Assembly (NCBI GenBank): GCA_903859225.1 | Contig: CAIOLV010000007.1 | Span: forward strand, 1 to 12,462 | Length of the DNA stretch: 12,462 nt | Origin: an uncultured bacterium | GTDB lineage: Bacteria > Bipolaricaulota > Bipolaricaulia > UBA7950 > UBA9294 | Direction of reading: 5' to 3' | Translations under genes and position numbers: made by a program | The notes under the pieces: model-generated | Told to the model about the DNA's origin: nothing | Databases searched by the model: none | What the model saw: only the letters and a program-made list of their open reading frames with translations | Shown here: positions 1 to 6,298 of the stretch, in pieces | Layout: each line of letters begins with the position of its first letter | Numbering within the stretch: the stretch's first letter is position 1

Positions 1-769
1 CGTCCTCTTCGAACTTCTGCCAGAGGATCGGGAAGTCGTCGGCGACCGCGAGGGAGCCGATGTGATAGACCTGCGCGCGGTCGGCGGGACGGACGCGACG
101 CATGAAGTCGATGAACTCGCTCTTGCCGCTCGCGGGCCTTCCGAGGAGGAGAAGAACGTCAAGACATGAGTCGGCCGGCTCGGCGGAGGGCAAGTAGGAG
201 AGGCCGAGCGCCTGTTCGAGCGCGGCCGCCGTCGCGCTAGGTTCCCGGTCGGCATCCAAGACGAGGAGTGAGGTGCGCCGCTCGGCGTGCCAACGGTCGA
301 GTTCCGCGGCAACGCGCGCCAGGAGCTGCTCGTCGACCTCGTATTGGGGCGTCGCGCGGGCCGCCTGACGGGCGATGGACTCGCGGAGGGGAATGTCGAG
401 GCGAACGTAGAGGTCGGGCCGCGGCGCCTGTCGATCGAGCTCGGCATACGCATCGAGGAAGGCGCGATCCGAGAGGGCGGCGGCGTAAGCGTAGTGGACG
501 CCGAGATGCGACTCCTCGAGGCAGAGGTATCCTGCGCGCACGATCGCATCGACCGCTGCGCGACGGCGCGGCACGGCGGCTGCGAGGGCTTGAGTCAACT
601 GGGCGCGGTCGCGAAAGAGGTCGATCTTCTCCTCTTCGACGACCGACTTGACGAGCTCGGGGAGGATACGAACCGTCCGCGGGTAGAAGCGGGAAAGCAG
701 CGCCAGCATCTCGCTCTTGCCGACCGCGGGCAGTCCTTCCACGACGATGTGTCGATGCATGGACGTCAT
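1..769 (-). CDS. Two-P-loop nucleoside/nucleotide kinase-like protein (3' end outside window)
   Basis: The reading frame runs from an ATG at 769 leftward off the window edge, giving 256 visible codons. Domain 1 (about residues 5-190) opens with a Walker A motif GLPAVGKS (12-19) right after a hydrophobic strand (HIVVE). It later has PDLYVRLDIPLRESI (119-132), typical of the strand and LID approach of deoxynucleoside kinases and thymidylate kinases; LEESHLGVHYAYA (84-96) may stand where such kinases have their substrate-binding DR-type motif. Domain 2 begins near residue 203 with DVLLLLG and a second Walker A GRPASGKS (210-217), then FIDFM; it is cut at the window edge. Probable role is phosphoryl transfer from ATP to a nucleoside, nucleotide or other small molecule; the substrate is unknown. 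A second ATG at 760 is an equally possible start. Neither has a clear Shine-Dalgarno site, but a TAGAAT hexamer at 778-783 (minus) sits 8 nt before the ATG, so a leaderless message is conceivable. Divergent from topA. Confidence 0.8.
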   Translation of the reverse strand, partial: MTSMHRHIVVEGLPAVGKSEMLALLSRFYPRTVRILPELVKSVVEEEKIDLFRDRAQLTQALAAAVPRRRAAVDAIVRAGYLCLEESHLGVHYAYAAALSDRAFLDAYAELDRQAPRPDLYVRLDIPLRESIARQAARATPQYEVDEQLLARVAAELDRWHAERRTSLLVLDADREPSATAAALEQALGLSYLPSAEPADSCLDVLLLLGRPASGKSEFIDFMRRVRPADRAQVYHIGSLAVADDFPILWQKFEED

Positions 770-828
770 CGTTGGGTATTCTACCGGAGACGAGGAGGGG
801 GCGAGTCCCCGCGCCCCGGGAACGCAAC

Positions 829-1020
829 GGATCCTGCGTGATCGGCCGCGCCTCGACACGTCGCGCCGTGACGCGACGCACCTCGTATCCCTCGGTGCAA
901 CCGCGGATCCTGCGTGATCGGGCGCGTCTCGAGACGTCGCGCCGTGACGCGACGCACCTCGGTCCCCTCGGTGCAACCGCGGATCCTGCGGGATCCGGCC
1001 GCGTCTCGACAAGTCGCGCC
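829..1020. repeat. 76-bp tandem repeat, about 2.5 copies, with internal hairpins
   Basis: Copy 1 is 829-904, copy 2 is 905-980, and a partial copy 3 is 981-1020. Copies 1 and 2 have identical length and differ at about 6 of 76 positions; copy 3 carries a 1-base insertion and a few changes and then departs from the unit. Each unit starts with GGATCC. The full copies hold two inverted repeats: CGTCGCG/CGCGACG around a 6-base loop (859-878 and 935-954) and GCACC/GGTGC around an 11-base loop (878-898 and 954-974). Copy 3 instead has GGATCC-TGCG-GGATCC (981-996), a 6-bp stem. The repeat fills most of the gap between the divergent kinase-like gene and topA. No gene is supported here. Possible roles are protein-binding sites or a dispersed genomic repeat; neither can be decided from one window. 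Confidence 0.85.
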
Positions 1021-1033
1021 GCATCGGTATAAT
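1006..1033 (+). promoter_or_regulatory. Sigma-70-type promoter of topA
   Basis: The -35 box TCGACA (1006-1011, 5 of 6 consensus bases) is followed after 16 bp by a perfect -10 TATAAT (1028-1033). The start of transcription is expected near 1040, leaving a leader of only about 20 nt before the TTG start codon. The stretch after the -10 box is GC-rich (GGCCGTC), a discriminator type often linked with supercoiling-sensitive promoters, which would suit a topoisomerase gene; that link is inference. The -35 box lies inside the third, partial copy of the 76-bp repeat, while the -10 box lies just beyond the repeat end. Confidence 0.8.
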
Positions 1034-1042
1034 GGCCGTCAC

Positions 1043-1050
1043 GGAAGGAG
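1043..1050 (+). promoter_or_regulatory. Shine-Dalgarno site fixing the TTG start of topA
   Basis: GGAAGGAG ends 9 nt before the TTG at 1060. No ATG or GTG near the start gives the conserved N-terminal MKTLIIVESPTKA, so this site supports the TTG start. Confidence 0.8.
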
Positions 1051-1059
1051 CCTAGGGAA

Positions 1060-3345
1060 TTGAAGACTTTGATCATCGTCGAGTCGCCGACGAAGGCGCG
1101 AACGATTGGACAGTATCTGGGTGACGGTTTCAGGGTGTTGTCCTCGCAGGGGCACGTGCGCGACCTTCCCGCCGATGAACTGGGAGTCGATATCGAGGGT
1201 GGCTTCGAGCCGAAGTTCGAGACCGTGGCGAAGAAGGCGAAGCTCCTTACCGAGTTGCGAAAGGCGGCGAAAGATGCCGATCGGATCTACCTCGCGACGG
1301 ACCACGACCGCGAGGGAGAGGCCATCGCCTACGACCTGTACACGATTCTGAACAGAGTGGTGAAGGACGATGGGGTCTTCTCGCGCCCGATCTTCAACGA
1401 GATCACGAAGCCGGTGATCCTGGCGGCGCTCAAGGATCCGGAGGAAATCAACCTCGATCGAGTGGAGGCGCAGCGTACCCGTCGGGTGCTTGACCGCTTG
1501 GTGGGGTATCTCGTGAGTCCGCTCCTCTCCAGGACGCTGGCTGGGAACCGCTTCGCGGGGCTGTCGGCCGGGCGCGTCCAGTCGGTGGCCCTTCGCTTCC
1601 TCGGCGATCGGGACAAGGAGATCTCCCGGTTCGTGCCAGAGGAGTACTGGGAGATTGAGGTGACACTGGAGAACGGCGAGAGGTTCTCGGCACTGGTGAC
1701 GAAGAAGGCTGACGAGAAGCTCATCGTCCGGTCGGCCGCGGAGGCGGACGGGGTAGAGCGGGCGCTCGCCAAGGCCAAGATCCAGGTCCGGTCCGTAGAA
1801 GAGAAGGATCGGCAGCGACATCCAGCTCCTCCGTTCATCACGAGCTCCCTTCAGCAGGCCGCGTCATCGTTCCTCGGCTTCTCCCCGAAGCGTACGATGG
1901 CCATTGCGCAGCAGCTGTACGAAGGAATCGGCCTGCCCGAGGGATCTGAAGGCCTGATCACGTACATGCGAACCGACTCGGTCCGGTTGTCTGAGGAAGC
2001 GGTCGAGGCGGCTCGCGAGGCAATCCGCGAGACATACGGCAAGGCGTACTTGTCGGAGAAGCCGCGCGCATTCGAGAACAAGCGCACGTCGCAGGACGCG
2101 CACGAGGCGATCCGCCCGACCGAGATCGAGCGAACGCCGGACTCCGTAGGGCGGTTCCTCACGCCCGAACAGCTGAAGCTCTATCAACTCATCTACGGGC
2201 GGTTCCTCGCGACGCAGATGGCGAGCGCGGTGTACCGCCAGCGGAGTGTGGCGGTCGCGGCGGGGACCCTCACGCTGGAAGCGTCGGGAAGCGAGCTTGC
2301 GTTCGATGGTTTCCTGCGTGCACTACCGGAGCGGCGCGAGAAGGAAGCAACCTTCCCTCCGAAGGTCGAGGCCGGGCAGGTGCTGTCGCTCGTCGGGGTC
2401 GAGAAGCGGCAGAAGTTCACTGAGCCGCCGCGTCGCTACAGCGAGGCCGGCCTCGTCAACGTCCTAGAGAAGGAAGGCATTGGCCGCCCGAGCACGTACG
2501 CGTCGATCGTGTCCGTCATTCAGGAGCGCGGCTACGCGGTCAAGGAAGGCTCGAGCATCCGCCCGACGTTGCTCGGTCACATGGTGGTGGACTTCCTGGC
2601 GCAGTACTTCTCGGAGACCGTGGAGCCGAAGTTCACGGCGCATCTCGAGGAGGACCTGGATCGCATTGAGGAAGGAGAGATGTCGAGACAGGAGGCGCTG
2701 GACGAATTCTATCGGCCCTTCTCCGCCCGGCTCGGCTCGCTCGAGGCGAAGATCGAAGGATCGGAGGAACGGCCGTTCCACGTGCCGACCGACGCCGTCT
2801 GCTCGGCCTGCGGAGCGCCGATGGAGCTGCGTTACTGGAAGGGAAGCCACTTTCTCGGCTGCTCGAACTACCCCGAGTGCCGGAACACCGTGAGCCTGCC
2901 GCCCGATCTCGATGCCGTGTACGGGTCCGAGCGTGTTGAGGTGCAGGTCGCGCTGGAGAAGGCGGCCCAATCGGCCGCAGCCACAGCGCCGTGCGCGAAG
3001 TGCGGCGGCGCAATGGAACTGCGCTCTGGGCGATACGGGCGCTACTACCGTTGCACGAACCCGGATTGCGCTGCGACGACTTCCGTGTCGACGGGCGTAG
3101 CCTGTCCTTCCTGCCACGAGGGCCAACTCGTGGAGAAGTACTCGGCGAAGCGCCGGCGAACGTTCTACAGCTGCAGCCGATATCCGGAGTGTCGTTTCGC
3201 GGCGAGCGACCGGCCCGTCAAGCTGTGCCCGTCGTGCGAGGCGGGCGTCCTCGTGGAGAAGGGCGGCGAACTTCGGTGCACGACGAAAGAGTGCGCCTAC
3301 CGCGAGGACCTCGCCGGGGGATCGCCCTCAGCGCCCGAGGTCTAG
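1060..3345 (+). CDS. topA: DNA topoisomerase I (type IA, omega protein)
   Basis: Relaxes negatively supercoiled DNA by cutting one strand through a tyrosine 5'-phosphate link, passing the other strand and resealing; acts on the nucleoid and needs Mg2+. The 761-residue product shows the whole family pattern. The Toprim domain has IVESPTKA at the start (Glu8) and DHDREGEA (Asp81, Asp83, Glu85). The active-site region GLITYMRTDS holds catalytic Tyr302, with Arg304 beside it. SQDAHEAIRPT and GIGRPSTYASI follow in the gate domains. The C-terminal part from about residue 581 has four cysteine-rich zinc ribbons (CSAC...CSNYPEC, CAKC...CTNPDC, CPSC...CSRYPEC, CPSC...CTTKEC) that bind single-stranded DNA in this family. 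Start is TTG with a good Shine-Dalgarno site and a strong promoter just upstream. The gene ends facing the sigma-factor gene. Length and motifs are normal; no break is visible. Confidence 0.98.
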   Translation: MKTLIIVESPTKARTIGQYLGDGFRVLSSQGHVRDLPADELGVDIEGGFEPKFETVAKKAKLLTELRKAAKDADRIYLATDHDREGEAIAYDLYTILNRVVKDDGVFSRPIFNEITKPVILAALKDPEEINLDRVEAQRTRRVLDRLVGYLVSPLLSRTLAGNRFAGLSAGRVQSVALRFLGDRDKEISRFVPEEYWEIEVTLENGERFSALVTKKADEKLIVRSAAEADGVERALAKAKIQVRSVEEKDRQRHPAPPFITSSLQQAASSFLGFSPKRTMAIAQQLYEGIGLPEGSEGLITYMRTDSVRLSEEAVEAAREAIRETYGKAYLSEKPRAFENKRTSQDAHEAIRPTEIERTPDSVGRFLTPEQLKLYQLIYGRFLATQMASAVYRQRSVAVAAGTLTLEASGSELAFDGFLRALPERREKEATFPPKVEAGQVLSLVGVEKRQKFTEPPRRYSEAGLVNVLEKEGIGRPSTYASIVSVIQERGYAVKEGSSIRPTLLGHMVVDFLAQYFSETVEPKFTAHLEEDLDRIEEGEMSRQEALDEFYRPFSARLGSLEAKIEGSEERPFHVPTDAVCSACGAPMELRYWKGSHFLGCSNYPECRNTVSLPPDLDAVYGSERVEVQVALEKAAQSAAATAPCAKCGGAMELRSGRYGRYYRCTNPDCAATTSVSTGVACPSCHEGQLVEKYSAKRRRTFYSCSRYPECRFAASDRPVKLCPSCEAGVLVEKGGELRCTTKECAYREDLAGGSPSAPEV

Positions 3346-3382
3346 ACGTTCAGGCAGCGTCCGCGTTGTCGGCTACAGCGTG

Positions 3383-3403
3383 CCGGGCAGCTCGGCTGCC
3401 CGG
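3383..3403. terminator. Hairpin between convergent topA and sigma gene, possible bidirectional terminator
   Basis: CCGGGCAGC and GCTGCCCGG form a perfect 9-bp GC-rich stem with a TCG loop (3392-3394). It sits in the 69-bp gap between the stop codons of two convergent genes, 37 bp past topA and 11 bp past the sigma gene. There is no T-run on either side, so it is not a textbook intrinsic terminator; it may still halt polymerase or protect the 3' ends. Confidence 0.5.
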
Positions 3404-3414
3404 GGCGGAGACAG

Positions 3415-4359
3415 CTAGGCTGCCTCGGACAGAAGCTTGAACCACTCGAGCCGCTGCTTCAGATCTGAGTCCTGAAGCTTCGCCAAGGCTTCCTTCTGGA
3501 TCTGGCGGACGCGCTCTCGACTGATGCCGAACTCGATCCCGACTTCGTCCAGCGTCTTTGGCTGGTAGTCGTTGAGCCCGTAGCGCAACTCGAGGATGCG
3601 CTTCTCGCGATCCGTCAAGCGCTCGTCGAGGGCCCGTTCCAGTTCCTCGACGAGGAGGTGCTCGAATGTCTCCCGCTCTGGGGAGTCGACCGTCTCGTCT
3701 TCGATGAAGTCGCCGAGCACGGAGCCATCGTCGTCGTAGCCGATCGGCATGTCGAGCGACGTCATGCTCTGTGCCGTCTTCTTCGCCTTGATGATGTTCT
3801 CGACCGTCGTCTCCAACTCATGTGCGAGGTTCTCCGGCGTGGGCAGCTCTCCGTTTTCTTTGAGGAAGCTGCGCTCCACCTGGTAGATCTTTCGGATGAG
3901 CTCGTTGATGTGGGTTGGGACACGGATGGTGCGCGACCGGTTGGTGATCGCGCGCAGGATGGCCTGGCGGATCCACCACGTGGCGTACGTCGAGAACTTG
4001 TACCCCTTGGTGTAGTCGAACTTCTCGATGGCCTTCATCAGGCCGAGGTTCCCCTCCTGGATGAGGTCGAGGAACGGCAGCCCGCAACCGCGGTACTTCT
4101 TGGCAATGGACACGACGAGGCGGAGATTAGCTTCCGCCAGTTCCTCTTTGGCTCGCTGGTCGCCGGCCTCAATCCTCTTGGCGAGACGAACCTCGTCCTC
4201 GCGAGTGAGAAGTGGAACGCGGCTGATCTCTCCGAAATACGTGCGAATGGGGTTATCGGCACGAGACGGCCTGTCATCGACGTCGATCATCTCGTACTCG
4301 TCTTCGGACGAGGTACTGAGATTCCTCGACAGACTGACGGTGGCCCTCGGTTCTTTCAT
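3415..4359 (-). CDS. rpoD: RNA polymerase sigma-70 family factor (RpoD/SigA type)
   Basis: Directs RNA polymerase to -10/-35 promoters. The 314-residue product has region 1.2 (NPIRTYFGEI, from residue 36), region 2 with LRLVVSIAKKYRG, LPFLDLIQEGNLGLMKAIEKFDY and the DNA-melting and -10 recognition helix FSTYATWWIRQAI, region 3 (RTIRVPTHINELIRK), and region 4 with LTDREKRILELRYGL and the -35 helix-turn-helix TLDEVGIEFGISRERVRQIQ. Region 1.1 is essentially absent: only about 35 serine- and acid-rich residues precede region 1.2. This is short for a primary sigma but the conserved regions are of primary type; a group 2 factor cannot be excluded. The ATG at 4359 has AGGAGG 4 nt upstream. An in-frame TTG at 4416, with GGAGG 5 nt before it, could add 19 residues that do not resemble sigma N-termini. 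It has its own promoter and a structured leader. Confidence 0.95.
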   Translation of the reverse strand: MKEPRATVSLSRNLSTSSEDEYEMIDVDDRPSRADNPIRTYFGEISRVPLLTREDEVRLAKRIEAGDQRAKEELAEANLRLVVSIAKKYRGCGLPFLDLIQEGNLGLMKAIEKFDYTKGYKFSTYATWWIRQAILRAITNRSRTIRVPTHINELIRKIYQVERSFLKENGELPTPENLAHELETTVENIIKAKKTAQSMTSLDMPIGYDDDGSVLGDFIEDETVDSPERETFEHLLVEELERALDERLTDREKRILELRYGLNDYQPKTLDEVGIEFGISRERVRQIQKEALAKLQDSDLKQRLEWFKLLSEAA

Positions 4360-4403
4360 GGTTCCTCCTGGCCGGCAAGCCAAGTGGTCAATATCGAAAT
4401 AGA

Positions 4404-4429
4404 ATCGGATGGCCAAGAGGCCCTCCGAT
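4404..4429 (-). promoter_or_regulatory. Leader hairpin of the sigma gene that can compete with pairing to its Shine-Dalgarno site
   Basis: ATCGGA/TCCGAT and GGCC/GGCC pair around a 4-base loop with one internal mismatch, giving a 10-bp stem in the leader RNA. The segment CCUCUUGGCC (positions 4420 to 4411, minus sense) is also fully complementary, with one G-U pair, to GGCCAGGAGG (4373 to 4364), which contains the Shine-Dalgarno site of the ATG at 4359. The two pairings exclude each other, so the leader could switch between an open and a closed ribosome site. No ligand or known riboswitch class is recognisable. Confidence 0.45.
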
Positions 4430-4442
4430 CTGTCTTCTCTTG

Positions 4443-4462
4443 CGCTCTGACCTGTGAGAGCG
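4443..4462 (-). promoter_or_regulatory. First hairpin in the sigma-gene leader
   Basis: CGCTCT and AGAGCG form a 6-bp stem with an 8-base loop, about 30 nt after the expected transcription start. The stem is short; its role is unknown. It may only stabilise the 5' end of the message. Confidence 0.3.
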
Positions 4463-4495
4463 TTGCGCCCTCTCTTGTTTGTTTACCCGTGAGCG

Positions 4496-4524
4496 ATTAT
4501 AGCGCCGGCGGGCGCCGAAGTGAA
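4496..4524 (-). promoter_or_regulatory. Sigma-70-type promoter of the sigma gene
   Basis: On the minus strand, TTCACT (4524-4519, 4 of 6 consensus bases) is followed by a 17-bp spacer and a perfect TATAAT (4501-4496). Transcription should start near 4489, leaving a leader of about 130 nt before the ATG at 4359. The arrangement would let the primary-type sigma factor transcribe its own gene. Confidence 0.75.
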
Positions 4525-4573
4525 GGGACGCACGGGCGCCGGCCGGCTGGTGTATCCTTACGCTCGAGGCGCT

Positions 4574-5002
4574 ATGCAGATTCGGGAGTTGACGATCGAC
4601 GACTACGATCGGCTGATCGGTGTGTGGAAAGAAGCCGGCCTCCCGTATCGGCCGTCCGGACGTGACCGACGCGATCGCGTGGCGCAGGAAATGGCGGACT
4701 CTCGATCGGCGTTTCTCGCCGCGGAGGAAGACGGATCGATCCTCGGCGTCGTCATCGCAACGCACGACGGACGGAAGGGCTGGGTCAATCGTCTTGCCGT
4801 TGTACCTCACGCTCGCCGTCTCGGCATCGCGGCGTCGCTTGTGGCGGCCGCGGAAGAGCGTCTCGCGGCTCAGGGTCTCCGGATCATCGCGTGCCTTATC
4901 GAGACCGAGAACGATGCCTCGTTGTCCCTGTTCGCGACGCTCGGATATACCCGCTGGGACGACATCGTGTATCACGCCAAGCGGCTCGACCCCGACGTGT
5001 GA
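4574..5002 (+). CDS. GNAT family N-acetyltransferase, YpeA-like
   Basis: Transfers an acetyl group from acetyl-CoA to an amine; the substrate is unknown. The 142-residue product has the GNAT fold in order: N-terminal MQIRELTIDDYDRLIGVW, central strand SAFLAAEEDGSILGVVIA, then NRLAVVPHARRLGIAASLVAAAEERL with the acetyl-CoA pyrophosphate loop R81-R-L-G84-I-A86. The C-terminal ENDASLSLFATLGY is the usual motif B with Asn and Tyr. Length and layout resemble the 141-residue E. coli YpeA, and the first residues align in style with that family. I chose the ATG at 4574, with GAGG 4 nt upstream, because the fold starts there; an in-frame GTG at 4520 would add 18 residues of no clear fold and overlaps the sigma promoter. 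The gene runs divergently from the sigma gene and converges on the lipoprotein gene, whose stop lies 11 bp away. Confidence 0.85.
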   Translation: MQIRELTIDDYDRLIGVWKEAGLPYRPSGRDRRDRVAQEMADSRSAFLAAEEDGSILGVVIATHDGRKGWVNRLAVVPHARRLGIAASLVAAAEERLAAQGLRIIACLIETENDASLSLFATLGYTRWDDIVYHAKRLDPDV

Positions 5003-5013
5003 CGGCAGCCCGC

Positions 5014-5403
5014 CTAAGGCAACGGCTGTGGCACGGTGATCGTTCCCGTCAGCGGCTCGGACCAGAGGCCGTTCGCGTCGACGACGACCAGCGTGGCGGT
5101 GTACTGCCCTTCGTTCGGGCAACGCACGCGGAGAACGGAGTGGTCGGCGACGGTCGAAAAGGCGAGAGGCTCCACGAGGACAAGGTCGTCCGAGAACGTC
5201 CACATGTACCTCGTAATGGCATCGCTGTCGGGGTCCGTCGACCCGGAGGCGTCGAGGTCGACGACCATCGGGTCCTCGACGACGACGTTGTAGTGGGGGA
5301 CGAAGGCGGCCACCGGCGGGCGGTTCGGGAAGAGGAAGCAGCCAGACAACGCGGCGCACGCCGCGATGCAGAGGACAAGGGACAGACACCTTCGCATGGA
5401 CAT
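5014..5403 (-). CDS. Small secreted lipoprotein with a PKD-like domain
   Basis: The 129-residue product begins with a lipoprotein signal peptide: MSMRRC, a hydrophobic stretch (LSLVLCIAACAAL) and the lipobox L-S-G-C with the lipidated Cys22. The residue after Cys is Phe, not Asp, so nothing holds it in an inner membrane if the cell has two. The mature part carries a PKD-type immunoglobulin-like fold: VDLDASGSTDPDSDAITRY (48-66) followed by MWTFSDD, and a later YTATLVVVDANG strand, all typical of PKD domains. The function is unknown; such domains usually serve extracellular binding or structure. The start ATG at 5403 has AAGGAGG 6 nt upstream. It is the last gene of the minus-strand operon, 40 bp after the hydroxylase FAD subunit, though it may have its own weak promoter (TATCCT at 5425-5430) and may be unrelated to purine metabolism. 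Confidence 0.85.
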   Translation of the reverse strand: MSMRRCLSLVLCIAACAALSGCFLFPNRPPVAAFVPHYNVVVEDPMVVDLDASGSTDPDSDAITRYMWTFSDDLVLVEPLAFSTVADHSVLRVRCPNEGQYTATLVVVDANGLWSEPLTGTITVPQPLP

Positions 5404-5443
5404 GGAGAACCTCCTTCCGTTGAGAGGATAGCGGAGAAGTCGA

Positions 5444-6298
5444 CTACAAAGAAGCGGGCGCCAGGCCGCCGGCCTCGCGCAAGAAACGCGCGACCAGTTC
5501 ACCTGCCACCTCTCGGCGATACGACGCGGTAGCGCGAACATCGGCGATGGGCGCGACGGCGCGCGTGGCGGTCGCTGCAGCCGTGGCGACGAGCGCATCA
5601 TCCACGTGACGCCCAACGACGAGCTGCTCGACACTGTGCAGGCGGAGCGGCGTGGGAGCGACCGACCCGGCTGCGAGTCGCGCGTCGACGATGTCGCCGT
5701 CGCGGAAGGCGAGGAGCCCCGCGACACTGGCGATGGCGATCGTCAATGCCCGTCGCCGTCCTACCTTGTGGAAGAAGGGGATCCAGTCAGCGCGCGGCGC
5801 CGGGAGATCGATCGCACGGAGGTATTCCCCGTGCTGGAGCGCCGTTCGCCTTGGGCCCTGGAGAAATTCGGCCAACGGCAACGTCCTTTCTGCTGCTCCC
5901 CCCGCGAGGGAGACTCGCGCGTCGTAGGCGAGCAGGGCGAGCGCGCTGTCGGCCGCCGGAGAGGCGTTCGCGAGGTTGCCGCCGAGCGTGGCGCGATTGC
6001 GGATCTGCACCGAGCCGAGCGAACGGAGGACGGCGGCGAGGAGCGGGTACCGGACGCAGAGGGTCGAGTTGGCGAGGAGATCCGCGACGCGCGCGGCGGA
6101 GCCAATGACGGCGCCGTCGGACGATGTGGAGACCCGGCGCAGCGAGTCGACGCGCGAGATATCGACGAGAAGGCTGGGGCGGATGGCCCAGCCGCGCATC
6201 TTCACCATGAGGTCAGTGCCGCCGGCAAGGAGAACCGCGCCGTCGCGACGCAACGCAGTGGCCAGCTCGTCTTCCGACGTCACCCGGATGTAGTCCAC
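5444..6298 (-). CDS. FAD-binding subunit of a xanthine-dehydrogenase-family molybdenum hydroxylase
   Basis: Medium subunit of the heterotrimeric hydroxylases (XdhB / CoxM / YgfM type); its FAD takes electrons from the 2Fe-2S subunit and passes them to NAD+ or another acceptor. The 284-residue product shows both FAD pyrophosphate motifs of the family: LLAGGTDLMVKMR (23-35) and ATLGGNLANASPAAD (103-117). The C-terminal CO dehydrogenase flavoprotein-type domain follows (FHKVGRRRALTIAIASVA, then ARLAAGSVAPTPLRL). Length is normal for the family. I chose GTG 6298 because AAGGGGGG lies 5 nt upstream; an in-frame GTG at 6316 would add six residues. The start overlaps the end of the MocA-like gene by 19 bp, so translation is probably coupled. 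Partners are the 2Fe-2S subunit at 6879-7397 and a catalytic subunit not seen in this window. Confidence 0.93.
   Translation of the reverse strand: MDYIRVTSEDELATALRRDGAVLLAGGTDLMVKMRGWAIRPSLLVDISRVDSLRRVSTSSDGAVIGSAARVADLLANSTLCVRYPLLAAVLRSLGSVQIRNRATLGGNLANASPAADSALALLAYDARVSLAGGAAERTLPLAEFLQGPRRTALQHGEYLRAIDLPAPRADWIPFFHKVGRRRALTIAIASVAGLLAFRDGDIVDARLAAGSVAPTPLRLHSVEQLVVGRHVDDALVATAAATATRAVAPIADVRATASYRREVAGELVARFLREAGGLAPASL

Noticed and set aside
829..1020. CRISPR array
   Set aside because: The 76-bp units are contiguous and nearly identical throughout, with no unique spacers between short repeats, and no cas genes are present.
237..1076. Minus-strand open frame of 279 codons running through the repeat and into topA
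   Set aside because: Extremely Arg-rich, no family resemblance, covers the tandem repeat and lies out of frame over the P-loop kinase gene, which has clear motifs.
4553..4558. TATCCT as a -10 box for the acetyltransferase gene
   Set aside because: No acceptable -35 box or extended -10 motif at a suitable distance, so a promoter is not supported though one must exist nearby.
3658..4665. Plus-strand open frame of 335 codons opposite the sigma gene
   Set aside because: Antisense to a highly conserved sigma-70 gene and its promoter; composition typical of a shadow.
5006..5028. Possible terminator between the convergent acetyltransferase and lipoprotein genes
   Set aside because: Only a 5-bp CAGCC/GGCTG stem with a tiny inner GCC/GGC stem, mostly within the lipoprotein coding end and without a T-run.
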